A stretch of DNA of 64,000 nucleotides from Pedobacter panaciterrae (GCF_013204795.1 NZ_JABMKW010000017.1:744001-808000); one strand, 5' to 3'; positions 9,149 to 19,791 are shown, counted from the first letter of the stretch. The notes: a model not told the origin generated them from the sequence alone. Numbers and translations are program-made.

Positions 9149-10228
9149 TTATTTATAAAAAGGGAATTTAACTACTTTGGCTTTAATTTTATTATTACGG
9201 ATATTGATAAAAATCTCGGTTCCTTCTTTATCCATGCCTTTTGAAATGTATCCCATTCCTATTGCCTTTTGTAAAGACGGAGATTGAGTACCAGAAGTAA
9301 CCTTACCTATTACGTTCCCTTCGGCATCCACTATTTCATAGTCATGACGAGGGATCCCCCTGTCAATCATTTCAAATCCTATTAGTTTACGCGCAATACC
9401 AGCTTCTTTTTGAGCTAATAAAGCATCAGAGTTGGTAAATTCCTTAGTGAATTTAGTGATCCATCCTAACCCTGCTTCAATTGGAGAGGTAGCGTCATCA
9501 ATATCATTTCCGTATAAACAGAAACCCATTTCTAAACGCAAAGTATCACGGGCACCTAAGCCAATAGGTTTCATATTGAAAGGTTTACCTGCTTCAAAAA
9601 TAGCATCCCAGATTTTATCGGCGTGTTCGTTATCAAAATAGATCTCAAAACCTCCGGCACCAGTATAACCAGTTGCAGAGATCACAACATTATCAACACC
9701 TGCAAATGTACCTTTTACGAAGTTGTAATATTCCATAGAAGCGAGATCAACATCAGTTAAACCTTGCAATGCTTCGGCCGCTTTAGGTCCTTGTATCGCA
9801 AGTAAAGATGTTTTATCAGAAATATTATGCATTTCTACACCTTTATCATTGAATTTCTGAATCCAGTTCCAGTCTTTATCTATGTTAGATGCATTAACAA
9901 CCAGCATATAGGTTTTTTCATCTATACGATAAACCAACAAATCATCAACAATGCCTCCGTCTTCGTTTGGAAGGCAAGAGTATTGTACTTTTCCATCATA
10001 AAGTTTTGAAGCATCATTACTGGTAACACGTTGAATTAAGTCTAACGCATTCTCGCCCTTTAAAATAAATTCGCCCATATGGCTAACGTCAAAAACGCCA
10101 ACGCCGTTTCTAACCACAGCATGTTCTGCATTTATACCGTCGTACTGAACTGGCATATTATAACCTGCAAATGGCACCATTTTAGCCCCTAAAGAGATGT
10201 GTTTATCTGTTAATGCGGTATTCTTCAT
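9149..10228 (-). CDS. gcvT: Aminomethyltransferase, glycine cleavage system T protein
   Basis: Moves the methylene group from the lipoyl-bound aminomethyl intermediate to tetrahydrofolate, releasing ammonia. The sequence has [25 protein letters not shown] near the N-terminus, the folate-site [22 protein letters not shown], and [13 protein letters not shown] use the ATG at 10228 ([11 protein letters not shown], 359 residues, the normal length). A longer frame opening at 10276 adds 16 residues without family resemblance. The P, H and L proteins are not in the window. Confidence 0.94.
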   Translation of the reverse strand: MKNTALTDKHISLGAKMVPFAGYNMPVQYDGINAEHAVVRNGVGVFDVSHMGEFILKGENALDLIQRVTSNDASKLYDGKVQYSCLPNEDGGIVDDLLVYRIDEKTYMLVVNASNIDKDWNWIQKFNDKGVEMHNISDKTSLLAIQGPKAAEALQGLTDVDLASMEYYNFVKGTFAGVDNVVISATGYTGAGGFEIYFDNEHADKIWDAIFEAGKPFNMKPIGLGARDTLRLEMGFCLYGNDIDDATSPIEAGLGWITKFTKEFTNSDALLAQKEAGIARKLIGFEMIDRGIPRHDYEIVDAEGNVIGKVTSGTQSPSLQKAIGMGYISKGMDKEGTEIFINIRNNKIKAKVVKFPFYK

Positions 10229-10268
10229 ATTATATATCTGTAAAAACGTGGGCAAAGGTATATAAAAT

Positions 10269-11471
10269 TTAAGCACTTACTAACTTTTGGTAGATATTCA
10301 ACATCCTTTTAGAGATGGAAAAAAAGTCGTGATCACGCTCTACCGTTTTTCTCGCATTTTCACCTATTTCACGCCATTTTTTAGGGTTGGTGATGCATTG
10401 CAGTATAGACCTGTAAAACTCGTCGGCAGTATTGGCTATAAGAATATCTTTACCATGTTCGCACTTGATTCCTTCGGCGGCCATGCTTGTTGCAATGATA
10501 CATTTGCTCATGGCCATACCTTCGATAATTTTTACCCGCATCCCACTGCCAGACAACAGCGGAACTATCATAATCGCTTTAGAATTAATAAATTCTATTG
10601 CGTCAAAAATTTCACCTTCTACTACCAGGTTTTCAGAGTCATACTCAAAAAACTCTCTGGGCATGTTTTTTCCAGCGATATAAAATCGCAGCTCACTACT
10701 CAATTTTTCTATATCCGGCCATATTTCATCAAGAAACCATTCCAATCCCTCTTTATTTGGTCGCCAATCCATAGCCCCTAAATGAAACAACGTAGGAAAG
10801 CTGGTTTTAGAGGGGTCGGTAACATATTTTTTAAAGTCTAGTGCTACCGGAAAAACTTCAAGAGCTGTTTCACAACCAAACCGAAGAATACTTTGCCTGT
10901 CTTGCTCGCTTATAGCAAAAACCTGGTGAAACCTGTTCATCTGTTCGGTTTCATAAACCTTTAAACGACGCGCAAGAAATTGTAAATACATCCGTCTTGG
11001 TGTAAACTTTTCGGTTCTTGCAATACGCTCCCAAACATCAAACTCTATATTATGCGCCCTATAAACCACTTTGGCCTTACTATTCGCTTTAACAATATCC
11101 AGATAAGGCACCACAAACAGCCCCTCGAATTGAATAATATCAAATTCATTTTCCCTTAAAATATCTTCAAGCAGTTTAGCCGCCTCATCATCAAAATATC
11201 TTGAAACGTTATAAGACTGATTAGAGAAAACATTAAATAACGCTCCCCAAACATTAACCTCGGTATCCAAGCTAAAGGAATGGAATTTTATGCTGTCAAA
11301 AACAGGGTCATAAATATCATCCACATCAACTCTGTGTTTATTAGTGTTGATGCTAAATAAGGTTATTTCGAGGCCAAGTTGTAGCAACCCCTTAATAGTG
11401 TTATAAACTACTATGGGATATCCACTATTTGGCGGAAAGGGGACCCTATTTGTCAGAATTAATATTTTCAA
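10269..11471 (-). CDS. GT-B family glycosyltransferase (group 1/GT4-like)
   Basis: Probably transfers a sugar to a glycan or lipid at the cytoplasmic face. It has 400 residues with two Rossmann-like halves: the N-terminal [20 protein letters not shown] donor/acceptor entry loop, then [21 protein letters not shown] and the late [34 protein letters not shown], where Glu in the E-x7-E type region contacts the nucleotide sugar in GT4 enzymes. There is no signal peptide. It lies 40 bases upstream of gcvT on the same strand. Nucleotide sugar and product are unknown. Surface polysaccharide synthesis is likely, given the second glycosyltransferase at 13227. Confidence 0.85.
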   Translation of the reverse strand: MKILILTNRVPFPPNSGYPIVVYNTIKGLLQLGLEITLFSINTNKHRVDVDDIYDPVFDSIKFHSFSLDTEVNVWGALFNVFSNQSYNVSRYFDDEAAKLLEDILRENEFDIIQFEGLFVVPYLDIVKANSKAKVVYRAHNIEFDVWERIARTEKFTPRRMYLQFLARRLKVYETEQMNRFHQVFAISEQDRQSILRFGCETALEVFPVALDFKKYVTDPSKTSFPTLFHLGAMDWRPNKEGLEWFLDEIWPDIEKLSSELRFYIAGKNMPREFFEYDSENLVVEGEIFDAIEFINSKAIMIVPLLSGSGMRVKIIEGMAMSKCIIATSMAAEGIKCEHGKDILIANTADEFYRSILQCITNPKKWREIGENARKTVERDHDFFSISKRMLNIYQKLVSA

Positions 11472-11489
11472 ATCACGTGAAAATACTAA

Positions 11490-12101
11490 TTATCCTTCGT
11501 TTTCGGAAAATAGGGCTAGTTGCGGATTGCTAATTGTGAAAGTTTTACGGTGAAATGGCGACAAGCCGTGCTCTAAGGCAGCCATCCGATGTACTATTGT
11601 AGGATACCCTTTATTTTGATGCCACTGATAATGAGGATATTGGATCGATATATTTTCCATAAATTCATCTCTATGGGTTTTAGCAAGAATAGACGCTGCT
11701 GCAATATTTAAATATTTACCATCTCCTTTCACAATGCAGGTATGAGGAATGTTTGGGTATGCTTTGAAACGGTTTCCATCTATGCTCAGATATTCTGGCT
11801 TTATGGCTAACTTTTCTACTGCTCTATGCATTGCAAGAAAGGATGCATTGAGGATATTAATCTTATCTATTTCCAGGTGATCAACTTCTGCTACAGCCCA
11901 GGCAATTGCTTCCCTTTCTATAATTACCCTTAAATTACAACGCTGTTTATGAGTAAGCTTTTTAGAATCAGTTAACTCTCCGGCAATAAAATCAGGAGGT
12001 AAAATTACAGCAGCAGCAAATACTGGCCCTGCCAAACAACCTCTCCCTGCTTCATCACATCCGGCTTCTAATAATTCATTCTGGTAACAGTTCAATAGCA
12101 T
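11490..12101 (-). CDS. rnhB: Ribonuclease HII
   Basis: Cleaves RNA in RNA-DNA hybrids, including single ribonucleotides embedded in DNA. The active-site motif AGCDEAGRGCLAGPVFAAAV holds Asp16 and Glu17; the other acidic residues are in the DGN and AKTHRDEFM segments. The 203 residues match the family. The ATG at 12101 is 34 bases after the ABC permease stop on the same strand, and the glycosyltransferase follows by 18 bases, so these form a loose minus-strand string. Confidence 0.95.
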   Translation of the reverse strand: MLLNCYQNELLEAGCDEAGRGCLAGPVFAAAVILPPDFIAGELTDSKKLTHKQRCNLRVIIEREAIAWAVAEVDHLEIDKINILNASFLAMHRAVEKLAIKPEYLSIDGNRFKAYPNIPHTCIVKGDGKYLNIAAASILAKTHRDEFMENISIQYPHYQWHQNKGYPTIVHRMAALEHGLSPFHRKTFTISNPQLALFSENEG

Positions 12102-12135
12102 ATTACAACAAAGTTAGTAAATTTAATAGTTGTGC

Positions 12136-13227
12136 CTATACAGAGATATTTTGCGACTTTACATCAAATGCATCTCTTAGTCCAATAGCTAATAAATTAA
12201 ACGCATATACGGTAAGCATAATTGCAAGTCCAGGTAGAATAGCCAGATAGGCAGCATCCATAATAATATATCCGTAATGCTCCTTTATCATACCTCCCCA
12301 GCTAGCCATTGGAGGTTGTGCCCCAAAGCCTAAAAAGCTTAATCCTGTTTCTAAAAGTATTGCCGAAGCGAAATTCGCAGAAGCAACCACAAGTATTGGA
12401 CCGGCAATATTAGGTAGGATGTGCTTTATGATGATTCTTGGAGTAGAATATCCAAGTGCTTTTGATGCTTCTACAAATTCTACCTCCTTTAATGCAATTA
12501 CCTGTCCGCGTACCAAACGGGCAACATCTACCCAGGTAGATAACCCAACCGCTATAAATATTTGCCAGAATCCTTTACCGAGGGCAAACGAAATTGCAAT
12601 GACCAGTAATAGGGATGGTAGCGACCAGATCACATTTATAAACCAGCTGATTGCAGCATCAGTTTTACCTCCAAAATAACCTGCCAAGGCCCCTAAACTA
12701 ACTCCAATAAAAAGGGAAATAAGTACAGCCATTAACCCTACCGACAATGACACGCGAATCCCCAGGATCAATCTGCTTAACAGATCTCGTCCATAAACAT
12801 CAGTGCCTAGCCAAAAAGTCTGCGTATAGCGGTTAGTACCTTTAACTAAAGGGAAACTTGTTTCCTCCGCTTGCTCATCATCGCCAATATATTCTCTTGC
12901 ATAAACTTTGCCCTGGCTTTCACGGTAAGAAGTGATAGGTACACTCTTAAAGTCTGCCTCCTGGCCATAAAGCATCTTCTCAAAGAAATTAACTTTCCTA
13001 ATGTTCTTGTTTTTACTGACAATTAAAAAATCAAAGGTTCTTCCTGGTTTTTTATTTGTAAGCTGAAGATGCATGGTATTCGCATTCGGGGTTTGATCGG
13101 GAGTAATTGCATAACCAAGAATACCCATAATGATAAGCGTAACAATAAATAACAACCCACCAAAGGCTAGTTTATTCTTTCTAAACCGTTTCCAGACTTT
13201 TCTTGAAGGGCTATTGTTTGCTTCCAC
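12136..13227 (-). CDS. ABC transporter permease, DppC/OppC type
   Basis: An inner-membrane permease for peptides or similar solutes. One helix (about residues 20-42) is followed by a long periplasmic loop of about 100 residues, then five helices of the permease domain after the FWLGTDVYGRDLLSRLI signature. The EAA-type coupling loop EFVEASKALGYSTPRIIIKHILPNI is near 245-270. The start is GTG at 13227, sharing its G with the TAG stop of the upstream glycosyltransferase. No ATPase, DppB or binding protein is nearby; in Bacteroidota these are often scattered. The substrate cannot be told. Confidence 0.9.
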   Translation of the reverse strand: MEANNSPSRKVWKRFRKNKLAFGGLLFIVTLIIMGILGYAITPDQTPNANTMHLQLTNKKPGRTFDFLIVSKNKNIRKVNFFEKMLYGQEADFKSVPITSYRESQGKVYAREYIGDDEQAEETSFPLVKGTNRYTQTFWLGTDVYGRDLLSRLILGIRVSLSVGLMAVLISLFIGVSLGALAGYFGGKTDAAISWFINVIWSLPSLLLVIAISFALGKGFWQIFIAVGLSTWVDVARLVRGQVIALKEVEFVEASKALGYSTPRIIIKHILPNIAGPILVVASANFASAILLETGLSFLGFGAQPPMASWGGMIKEHYGYIIMDAAYLAILPGLAIMLTVYAFNLLAIGLRDAFDVKSQNISV

Positions 13228-14363
13228 TACTTTACCATTCTCCCTTTCCAGTTATATTTTCCGGAGTTGCCGGCAATACCAATATAAACGATGTATATCA
13301 TGTGCAATATGTTTAACACAGGCAGCAGAAGCAATAATTTTCGCCTTCTTGCAAAACCAGTTACATCATATAAAAATAAGAATTCGACTATTATTTTTGC
13401 CAGTATTTGAAAGACAGCCAATTTAAAATAGAACTCTATAAATAAACCAATACCCAAGTTCATAAGTACACTTAGATTGAACAACCATATGCAAACACCA
13501 AGAACAATGATCGACTTGTTTTTGTATCTGGTGCTTTTTGAAGCCCAACGTTTCCTCTGCTGAATGAATTCCTTTAATGTGGGCTTCGCATGGGTATAAA
13601 CGATAGCATCTCTATTCTTCAAAAATCCAACATTGTTATCAAAGCGAGCTGCTATTTTATGCAAAAGTAATTCATCATCACCAGAAGCGAGATCATCAAT
13701 TCCTTTAAATCCACCTACTTCATAAAAGGCTTCCTTCTCATAGGCCAAATTGGCACCATTGCAGGTAGACGGTTGTTTGTTCCCTATGGTTGAAGCACCC
13801 AATCCTATTAAATAAAGAAACTCCAGCGATTGTGCCCGCTCAAAGAAACTTTTTTCCTGAAAATAAGCAACAGGTGAGGAAATCATTTTATAATTTCCCG
13901 CCTCATAAAACTGGATTATCGTTTTTAACCAGTCTGGCCCCATTCTGCAATCAGCATCAGTAGTAATTATCAATGTACCGGTCGACTGTCCTATAGCTGT
14001 TTGTATCGCCTTTTTTTTATAGGAGTTTAAAGCTTGATCCTCATTAAGGCAAATTAATTTTACACCTCTGCTTGCATACGATCTTATAATTTCAGCGGTT
14101 CTGTCTGTAGAATGATCATCGATGAAGATAATTTCCGTGAGTTCCTTATTATAATTTTGAGCAAGCAGGTCATCAATAGTATTTGAAATATTTGTTTCTT
14201 CATTACGTGCGGCTACCAAAATGGACACCCTGGTTTTTCCTTCACCCTCAGAAGTCTTAAAATATATAAGGCTATGCCACCCTTTAATAAAGGCTATAAC
14301 CACTATTACATATAAAATAGTTAAGAAAGAGGAGAGGTAACTAACTGCGCTGAATATTTCCAA
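13227..14363 (-). CDS. Family 2 glycosyltransferase, membrane-anchored
   Basis: Adds sugars, probably to an envelope glycan, as a GT-A fold GT2 enzyme. One N-terminal helix (9-28) precedes the catalytic domain with VSILVAARNEE, FIDDHSTDRTAE, the donor-metal motif TTDADCRMG and a QQRKRW (QxxRW) motif characteristic of processive or larger GT2 enzymes. Two to three C-terminal helices follow. The 378-residue length fits. It overlaps the upstream flippase-like gene by 23 bases and the downstream permease by one, suggesting translational coupling of the first two. Confidence 0.9.
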   Translation of the reverse strand: MEIFSAVSYLSSFLTILYVIVVIAFIKGWHSLIYFKTSEGEGKTRVSILVAARNEETNISNTIDDLLAQNYNKELTEIIFIDDHSTDRTAEIIRSYASRGVKLICLNEDQALNSYKKKAIQTAIGQSTGTLIITTDADCRMGPDWLKTIIQFYEAGNYKMISSPVAYFQEKSFFERAQSLEFLYLIGLGASTIGNKQPSTCNGANLAYEKEAFYEVGGFKGIDDLASGDDELLLHKIAARFDNNVGFLKNRDAIVYTHAKPTLKEFIQQRKRWASKSTRYKNKSIIVLGVCIWLFNLSVLMNLGIGLFIEFYFKLAVFQILAKIIVEFLFLYDVTGFARRRKLLLLLPVLNILHMIYIVYIGIAGNSGKYNWKGRMVK

Positions 14364-15342
14364 AGAAATTAAGTTTAAAAACGAAATAAGTTCCTAATAT
14401 AGCAGGAATTATAATATTTATTAGCCAGATACCAGCAGTGCACGCTATAACTGCAATATTCTGATCTGTTATGAAGCCAAAAAAGTACGATGCCGTAACA
14501 CTCCTAACCCCTATATCAAAAAGATCAAGAGAAGGTAAAGTCGATTGCACAAAAAACAGAATACTCACCATCATCATGATATCAAGATAATGTAATTCAG
14601 GTATTAGCCAATAGAAAAGGATAAAGTATTGGGTACTAAACACAACGTATCTTGACAAGCAAAACAACAATATGTTTAGCAGCTCCCTTTTCTGATATCT
14701 TGCAAGAATCCCATAGAATCTTTTGTATTTACGTGTAAAACGCATGGACACCAAAATTCCATTTAACCATTTTATATTAAAATAAAAAATGATAAAAAAC
14801 AAGCAGAACATTATTGAAAGGATTACCAGGGCATAAAACAAGCGGTAATCTATATTTACAAACTTGTAGATGAAAATACATAGTGCTATTGCGCCAAACA
14901 CGTTGGTAAGTACCATTTGGCCTATATTCCCAACCGCCATGGCCACTACACCTACAATCCTTCTTTTAGGCGACAGGAAGAAGACCCGGCCACCATATTC
15001 TCCAATTCTGTTGGGTGTGAACACTGCCCAGGTTAATCCACAGAATACAGATTCAATAGATCTCCAAATGCTAATTTTCTCTATCCCTGAAACTAACCTT
15101 CTCCATTTTAGCGCTTCCAGCCCCCAGTTCAAAAGCATAAGAACAATAACCGTAGTCATCACCAGGATAATTTCTGATTCAGGAATTTGCTTTAATAAAT
15201 TTTTAAATGAGTTTAAATTCTCATTATTAGACAGTTTGTTGTAAATGATCCAAAAGGCAAATACAACAATTGCTGTTTTAATAAAGTAGGAAAGTATTTT
15301 TTTGTACCGCGATGTCAACTTTTTTGTATTTACTATCTGCAA
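14341..15342 (-). CDS. Flippase-like lysylphosphatidylglycerol-synthase membrane domain protein
   Basis: A 333-residue polytopic membrane protein (about eight helices) of the UPF0104/LPG_synthase_TM family, with conserved TPNRIGEYGGRVFFL. It lacks the soluble lysyl-transferase domain of MprF, so aminoacylation is not implied; a lipid or glycolipid flipping role is known or suspected for relatives. The frame opens with TTG at 15342, and no in-frame ATG precedes the first conserved helix, so a TTG start is the best choice. The 23-base overlap with the GT2 gene suggests the two act on the same envelope glycan. Confidence 0.8.
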   Translation of the reverse strand: MQIVNTKKLTSRYKKILSYFIKTAIVVFAFWIIYNKLSNNENLNSFKNLLKQIPESEIILVMTTVIVLMLLNWGLEALKWRRLVSGIEKISIWRSIESVFCGLTWAVFTPNRIGEYGGRVFFLSPKRRIVGVVAMAVGNIGQMVLTNVFGAIALCIFIYKFVNIDYRLFYALVILSIMFCLFFIIFYFNIKWLNGILVSMRFTRKYKRFYGILARYQKRELLNILLFCLSRYVVFSTQYFILFYWLIPELHYLDIMMMVSILFFVQSTLPSLDLFDIGVRSVTASYFFGFITDQNIAVIACTAGIWLINIIIPAILGTYFVFKLNFFGNIQRS

Positions 15343-15361
15343 ATATGCTTAATATTGTTTT

Positions 15362-15928
15362 ATGTTGGCTGAAAAAAAGGAAAGGGTGATCATGGGTATA
15401 GACCCGGGAACTTCAATAATGGGATATGGAGTAGTGTTAGAGAAAGGAAGTAAAATTGAATTAATCACCATGGGGATCGTTAAAATGGATCATATGGACG
15501 ATCACTTTTTGAAATTACAGCGCATTTTTGAAAAAACCATTCTCCTTTTGGATGAGTTTAAACCCGATGTTCTGGCACTTGAGGCTCCTTTTTATGGGAA
15601 AAACATTCAGGTTATGCTAAAATTAGGTCGGGCACAGGGTGTAGCAATGGCAGCTGCCCTATCCAGAAATATCCCCATTGCAGAATATGCACCCCGGAAA
15701 ATCAAACAATCCATAACAGGCAACGGAAATACCAGTAAAGAACAGGTAGCCGCCATGTTACAGCGACTATTAAATTTTAAGGAAACACCCGAATTTCTAG
15801 ATGCAACCGATGGTCTAGCTGTTGCTGTTTGCCATTCTTTTCAGAGGGTAAGCACCAGCGGAGCAGGTAAATCCTACTCCGGCTGGGAAGCATTTGCCAA
15901 AGACAATAAAAAACGTCTTAAGCAGTAA
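15362..15928 (+). CDS. ruvC: Crossover junction endodeoxyribonuclease RuvC
   Basis: Resolves Holliday junctions together with RuvAB. The active-site acids are visible: Asp14 in GIDPGTSIMGYG, Glu in ALEAPFYGKN, and the paired Asp in LDATDGLAVAVCH. ARKIKQSITGNGNTSKEQV is the DNA-contact segment. The length of 188 residues is normal. The ATG at 15362 lies 19 bases from the divergent flippase start, so the two promoters must overlap. The 3' end overlaps the convergent DUF4349 gene by 11 bases. RuvA and RuvB are not in the window. Confidence 0.95.
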   Translation: MLAEKKERVIMGIDPGTSIMGYGVVLEKGSKIELITMGIVKMDHMDDHFLKLQRIFEKTILLLDEFKPDVLALEAPFYGKNIQVMLKLGRAQGVAMAAALSRNIPIAEYAPRKIKQSITGNGNTSKEQVAAMLQRLLNFKETPEFLDATDGLAVAVCHSFQRVSTSGAGKSYSGWEAFAKDNKKRLKQ

Positions 15929-16781
15929 CCTGATTTGCGTTAACTACTTTTCTTTTACGATAATATTTAAAGCCGAAATACGCTGCTGTTCCAATTAATA
16001 TCCAAACCCATAAGTTCATTGCAACAAGTATAACTTCTTTAAAGATGTACCATCCGTTCTGAAAGCTTAATCCCAATCGGGTAAAGAAATTTGGACGATA
16101 GCTATACAAATCATCATTTCCAACAAGAATGCTCTTAACAGTATTGTCCTGATAAAAATTAAGGGTAATTGTACTGTACTGAACTTTACTGTCAATCATC
16201 AGATTCTCTATCTTTTTATCTACGTAATCATCTTTAAGAGATAGCGAGGTTTCTACATTATTACTTTTCTTATTGGCATGCTTATTAAGTTGTTCTACAG
16301 CCTCAACCCTATTTTCATTCTTTAATTTATTGCTCAAATAGACAATGCTTTGATCGTCCATTTTAAGCGATTGCTGATCTATAAAAACAGCAAACTTTGC
16401 TACTTTATTGGTGAACTCATCCAGCTTATCTGAAGGAACCTTTGCTATTATAAATCCTTCCGTGCGGTAGGAAGTAAGCTCCAATAATGAGTCTGTAGAA
16501 TATTTTACCTTTTCTGTTTGTTGGATATTGCTTTGAACCGTGAACTCTGCAATGGTTCCTCCTTCGGCTTTTATTGCTGAGCTCAATTTCTCTTTCGTAT
16601 TCTGAACGTCCTTAACCCTGAAACGCATATCTGCAGTCTTGATGATCTTTTCAGCTAGAAGTGAATCTGTTGCCTCCAGATTGGCACTTGCGGAGTCAGA
16701 ATTTTCTAATTTTGAATCTTTATTACTGTTGCACGAAAACATGGCTATTGCGAATACACAATAGATTAAATATTTTTTCAT
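15918..16781 (-). CDS. DUF4349-type lipoprotein
   Basis: Function unknown. The signal peptide with lipobox (AMFSC-N, Cys17) predicts lipidation. A coiled, Lys/Glu-rich middle (IIKTADMRFRVKDVQNTKEKLSSAI; LSNKLKNENRVEAVEQLNKH) matches the DUF4349 pattern, and a C-terminal helix (about 253-272) anchors the protein in the inner membrane, followed by basic residues. The 287-residue length is typical. It overlaps the ruvC end by 11 bases. An uncharacterised envelope sensor role is possible. Confidence 0.78.
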   Translation of the reverse strand: MKKYLIYCVFAIAMFSCNSNKDSKLENSDSASANLEATDSLLAEKIIKTADMRFRVKDVQNTKEKLSSAIKAEGGTIAEFTVQSNIQQTEKVKYSTDSLLELTSYRTEGFIIAKVPSDKLDEFTNKVAKFAVFIDQQSLKMDDQSIVYLSNKLKNENRVEAVEQLNKHANKKSNNVETSLSLKDDYVDKKIENLMIDSKVQYSTITLNFYQDNTVKSILVGNDDLYSYRPNFFTRLGLSFQNGWYIFKEVILVAMNLWVWILIGTAAYFGFKYYRKRKVVNANQVTA

Positions 16782-16891
16782 AGTATTAATGATTAGGTTT
16801 TTTCCTTAATACCAAATATTAAATTAGGTAACCTAAAAATTTCAGTAAATAAGATCAATTTTAATGTAAATCATATAAACGTTACAAAAAA

Positions 16892-16927
16892 AAACGTCCT
16901 CACCAGCTTTTGCTAATGAGGACGTTT
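16892..16927 (-). terminator. Rho-independent terminator after the 71-residue membrane gene
   Basis: Perfect 11-bp stem (16892-16902 with 16917-16927), loop 14, followed on the minus strand by a run of nine T. It lies 20 bases past the stop at 16947 and ends that minus-strand transcript, separating it from the DUF4349 gene. Confidence 0.85.
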
Positions 16928-16946
16928 CTAAAAAAATATTTTTATA

Positions 16947-17162
16947 CTATGCGTCTAATATTTTGAATACACCTTTACAAGCGATTATAGAACCGATTAA
17001 AAGTATTGCCCATGAAATAATAGACAATGTTGTAGAGTCACCAGCAAAGCGTAAAAATACGCCCAAAATACCAACTAAAATCCCAACGGTCATCAACTTA
17101 TAAATTGAGATCTCGTTAGCTCTTTTCATGCTTTCTGTATTGTGTTTTGGTGTCTGTTCCAT
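16947..17162 (-). CDS. Small two-helix membrane protein
   Basis: 71 residues, unrecognised. A polar N-terminus with Lys/Arg (1-20) precedes two hydrophobic segments (about 22-42 and 46-66) that would form a helical hairpin in the inner membrane. The gene has its own strong terminator, supporting it as expressed. It lies downstream of atpG on the same strand with an 84-base gap, so it may be read through from the ATP synthase operon. No function is proposed. Confidence 0.65.
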   Translation of the reverse strand: MEQTPKHNTESMKRANEISIYKLMTVGILVGILGVFLRFAGDSTTLSIISWAILLIGSIIACKGVFKILDA

Positions 17163-17246
17163 TTTACTGTTTTTATGTACTGCGCAAAAATAATATTTTT
17201 TAAACTAATACAGCATATAACGCTGATCTTTTTATATCACTCAATT

Positions 17247-18128
17247 CTACCCATTCAAAGCAGCTGCACCACTTACAATTTCTGTAAGCTCTGTGGTAAT
17301 TGCAGCCTGACGAGCCTGGTTGTACGAAAGCTTTAAAGCTTTCAACAAGTCGCCTGCATTTTCAGTTGCTTTATCCATTGATGTCATACGGGCACCATGT
17401 TCAGAAGCATGAGAATCCAATACAGCTTTGTATAATTGAATTTTAATTGACTTAGGAATTAACTGCTCAACTATTTCTTCCTGAGAAGGCTCTAAAATAT
17501 AGTCTACGTTAGTAGATTTCTCTTCTGTAGCATCCTGGCCATTAGTTAATGGAATTAATTGTTCAGTAGTTAAAATTTGAACAGCAGCATTTTTAAATCT
17601 GTTGTATACCAGTTCAACTCTATCATACTCACCTTTGGCAAAGCCTACCATGATAGCATCAGTGATTTTGGTAACATTTTCGAAAGTAAGTTCAGAATAC
17701 ACCTCGTTATTGTTTCCAATTACGTTGTAGTTACGTTTCTCAAAGAAATCCTGAGATTTCTTACCTATAGCTACAATACTTACATTACCATTTTTCAACT
17801 GTTCGCTATACTTCTCGGCAATCAAATTATTAGTAGCTTTAATTACGTTCATATTAAACGCACCAGCTAAACCACGGTTAGAAGAAACCACAACGATCAA
17901 AACCTTGTTAGGTTCACGCTCTTGTATAAAAGGTGACGATGATCCCTCTAAACTAGCTGAAAGATTTCCTAAGATCTCTTTTAGCTTGGTAGCATAAGGA
18001 CGTAACTGTATGATAGCATTAGTTGCACGCTTCAACTTAGCGGCCGAAACCATTTTCATGGCTTTGGTAATCTGCTGAGTAGATTGTACCGATGCTATTC
18101 GAATTCTTACTTCTTTTAAATTAGCCAT
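17247..18128 (-). CDS. atpG: F1F0 ATP synthase gamma subunit
   Basis: Central rotor shaft of F1. The N-terminal helix MANLKEVRIRIASVQSTQQI and the C-terminal helix (GARMTSMDKATENAGDL, YNQARQAAITTELTEIVSGA) are the family ends that form the coiled-coil rotor. 293 residues, standard length. It is last in the atp operon, 26 bases after atpA. In many bacteria atpD and atpC follow; here the operon stops. Confidence 0.97.
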   Translation of the reverse strand: MANLKEVRIRIASVQSTQQITKAMKMVSAAKLKRATNAIIQLRPYATKLKEILGNLSASLEGSSSPFIQEREPNKVLIVVVSSNRGLAGAFNMNVIKATNNLIAEKYSEQLKNGNVSIVAIGKKSQDFFEKRNYNVIGNNNEVYSELTFENVTKITDAIMVGFAKGEYDRVELVYNRFKNAAVQILTTEQLIPLTNGQDATEEKSTNVDYILEPSQEEIVEQLIPKSIKIQLYKAVLDSHASEHGARMTSMDKATENAGDLLKALKLSYNQARQAAITTELTEIVSGAAALNG

Positions 18129-18154
18129 TCTTCTTTATCTTCAGTTCAGCTTTA

Positions 18155-19729
18155 TTAGTATTTACTTGAAAGCTCTTTAGCCACAGTTTCTAATACTCCA
18201 GTGATTGAATCATCAAACTTACCTGCTTTTAAAGCTTTTAACGTTTCTGGATGACGCAATTCTAATTGCTGTAAATATTCAGCTTCAAATTCTCTTACTT
18301 TATTTATAGGAACTGAACGCATTAAGTTTTTAGTACCGATATAAATGATAGCAACTTGTTTCTCAACAGTTACAGGAGAGAACTGACCTTGTTTCAAAAT
18401 CTCAACGTTACGTGCACCTTTATCAAGAACTGATTTAGTAGCAGCATCTAGGTCTGAACCGAATTTAGAGAACGCCTCTAACTCACGGTACTGAGCCTGA
18501 TCCAATTTTAATGTACCAGCAACTTTTTTCATTGACTTGATCTGAGCATTACCACCCACACGTGATACCGAGATACCTACGTTAATGGCCGGACGAATAC
18601 CCGCATTGAACAAGTTACTTTCTAAGAAGATCTGACCATCAGTAATTGAAATTACGTTGGTAGGGATATATGCAGAAACGTCACCCGCTTGAGTTTCAAT
18701 AATAGGCAATGCAGTTAATGAACCGCCACCTTTAACGATACCTTTTAACGATTCCGGTAAATCGTTCATCGCTTGTGCAATCTCATCATTCGAGTTGATC
18801 TTTGCAGCACGCTCTAACAAACGACTGTGAAGATAGAACACGTCACCTGGATAAGCCTCACGACCGGGTGGACGACGTAATAACAATGACACCTCACGGT
18901 ATGCAACAGCTTGTTTAGATAAATCATCATAAACAATTAAAGCTGGTCTTCCAGTATCACGGAAAAACTCACCTATTGCTGCACCTGAGAAAGGAGCATA
19001 GAACTGCAATGGAGCAGGTTCAGCAGCAGAAGCAGCAACAACTACTGTATATGGCATTGCACCGTTCTCTTCAAGAGTACGAACAATGTTTGCTACAGTA
19101 CTTGCTTTCTGACCGCAAGCTACATATATACAGAATACAGGATTACCTGCTTCATAAAATTCTTTTTGGTTGATAATGGTATCAATACATACGGCTGTTT
19201 TACCAATCTGACGATCACCAATAACAAGCTCACGCTGACCACGACCAATAGGAATCATCCCATCGATAGCTTTAATACCAGTTTGTAAAGGCTCAGTTAC
19301 CGGCTGGCGATAAATTACACCTGGTGCTTTACGCTCAATCGGCATTTCGTAAGTTTCACCTAAAATAGGTCCTTTACCGTCGATTGGCTCACCAAGCGTA
19401 TTAACAACACGTCCCAGCATACCTTCACCAACTTTAATAGAGGCAATTTTCTTAGTACGTTTAATAGTATCACCCTCTTTGATTTTGTCTGAAGGGCCCA
19501 ATAGAACCACACCAACATTATCTTCTTCAAGGTTCAAAACAATACCTTGCAAGCCGGTTTCAAATTCAACTAATTCGCCCGATTGAACTTTAGTTAAACC
19601 ATAAACACGGGCAATACCATCACCCACCTGCAATACGGTGCCAACTTCTTCAAGTTCTGCTTCTGATTTGAAGCCCGCCAATTGTTGCCTGATAATTGCC
19701 GATACTTCGTCTGGTCTTACCTCTACCAT
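18155..19729 (-). CDS. atpA: F1F0 ATP synthase alpha subunit
   Basis: Non-catalytic nucleotide-binding subunit of F1. The Walker A run [11 protein letters not shown] is near residue 172, with [17 protein letters not shown] as Walker B, and [23 protein letters not shown]. The arginine finger region is [12 protein letters not shown]. The N-terminal [17 protein letters not shown] segment contacts delta. 524 residues. It sits between atpH (62 bases) and atpG (26 bases). Confidence 0.98.
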   Translation of the reverse strand: MVEVRPDEVSAIIRQQLAGFKSEAELEEVGTVLQVGDGIARVYGLTKVQSGELVEFETGLQGIVLNLEEDNVGVVLLGPSDKIKEGDTIKRTKKIASIKVGEGMLGRVVNTLGEPIDGKGPILGETYEMPIERKAPGVIYRQPVTEPLQTGIKAIDGMIPIGRGQRELVIGDRQIGKTAVCIDTIINQKEFYEAGNPVFCIYVACGQKASTVANIVRTLEENGAMPYTVVVAASAAEPAPLQFYAPFSGAAIGEFFRDTGRPALIVYDDLSKQAVAYREVSLLLRRPPGREAYPGDVFYLHSRLLERAAKINSNDEIAQAMNDLPESLKGIVKGGGSLTALPIIETQAGDVSAYIPTNVISITDGQIFLESNLFNAGIRPAINVGISVSRVGGNAQIKSMKKVAGTLKLDQAQYRELEAFSKFGSDLDAATKSVLDKGARNVEILKQGQFSPVTVEKQVAIIYIGTKNLMRSVPINKVREFEAEYLQQLELRHPETLKALKAGKFDDSITGVLETVAKELSSKY

Positions 19730-19791
19730 AATTTTATATTATTTCTTTTGTAAATTCAGTATTTATTATCTCTTATTATTTCATCTCAGGA

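Noticed and set aside
9149..10276. Longer gcvT frame starting at 10276
   Set aside because: The extra 16 residues have no family match and the ATG at 10228 gives the standard length.
10287..10781. 164-codon plus-strand open frame
   Set aside because: It is antisense to the glycosyltransferase gene, with no recognisable domain.
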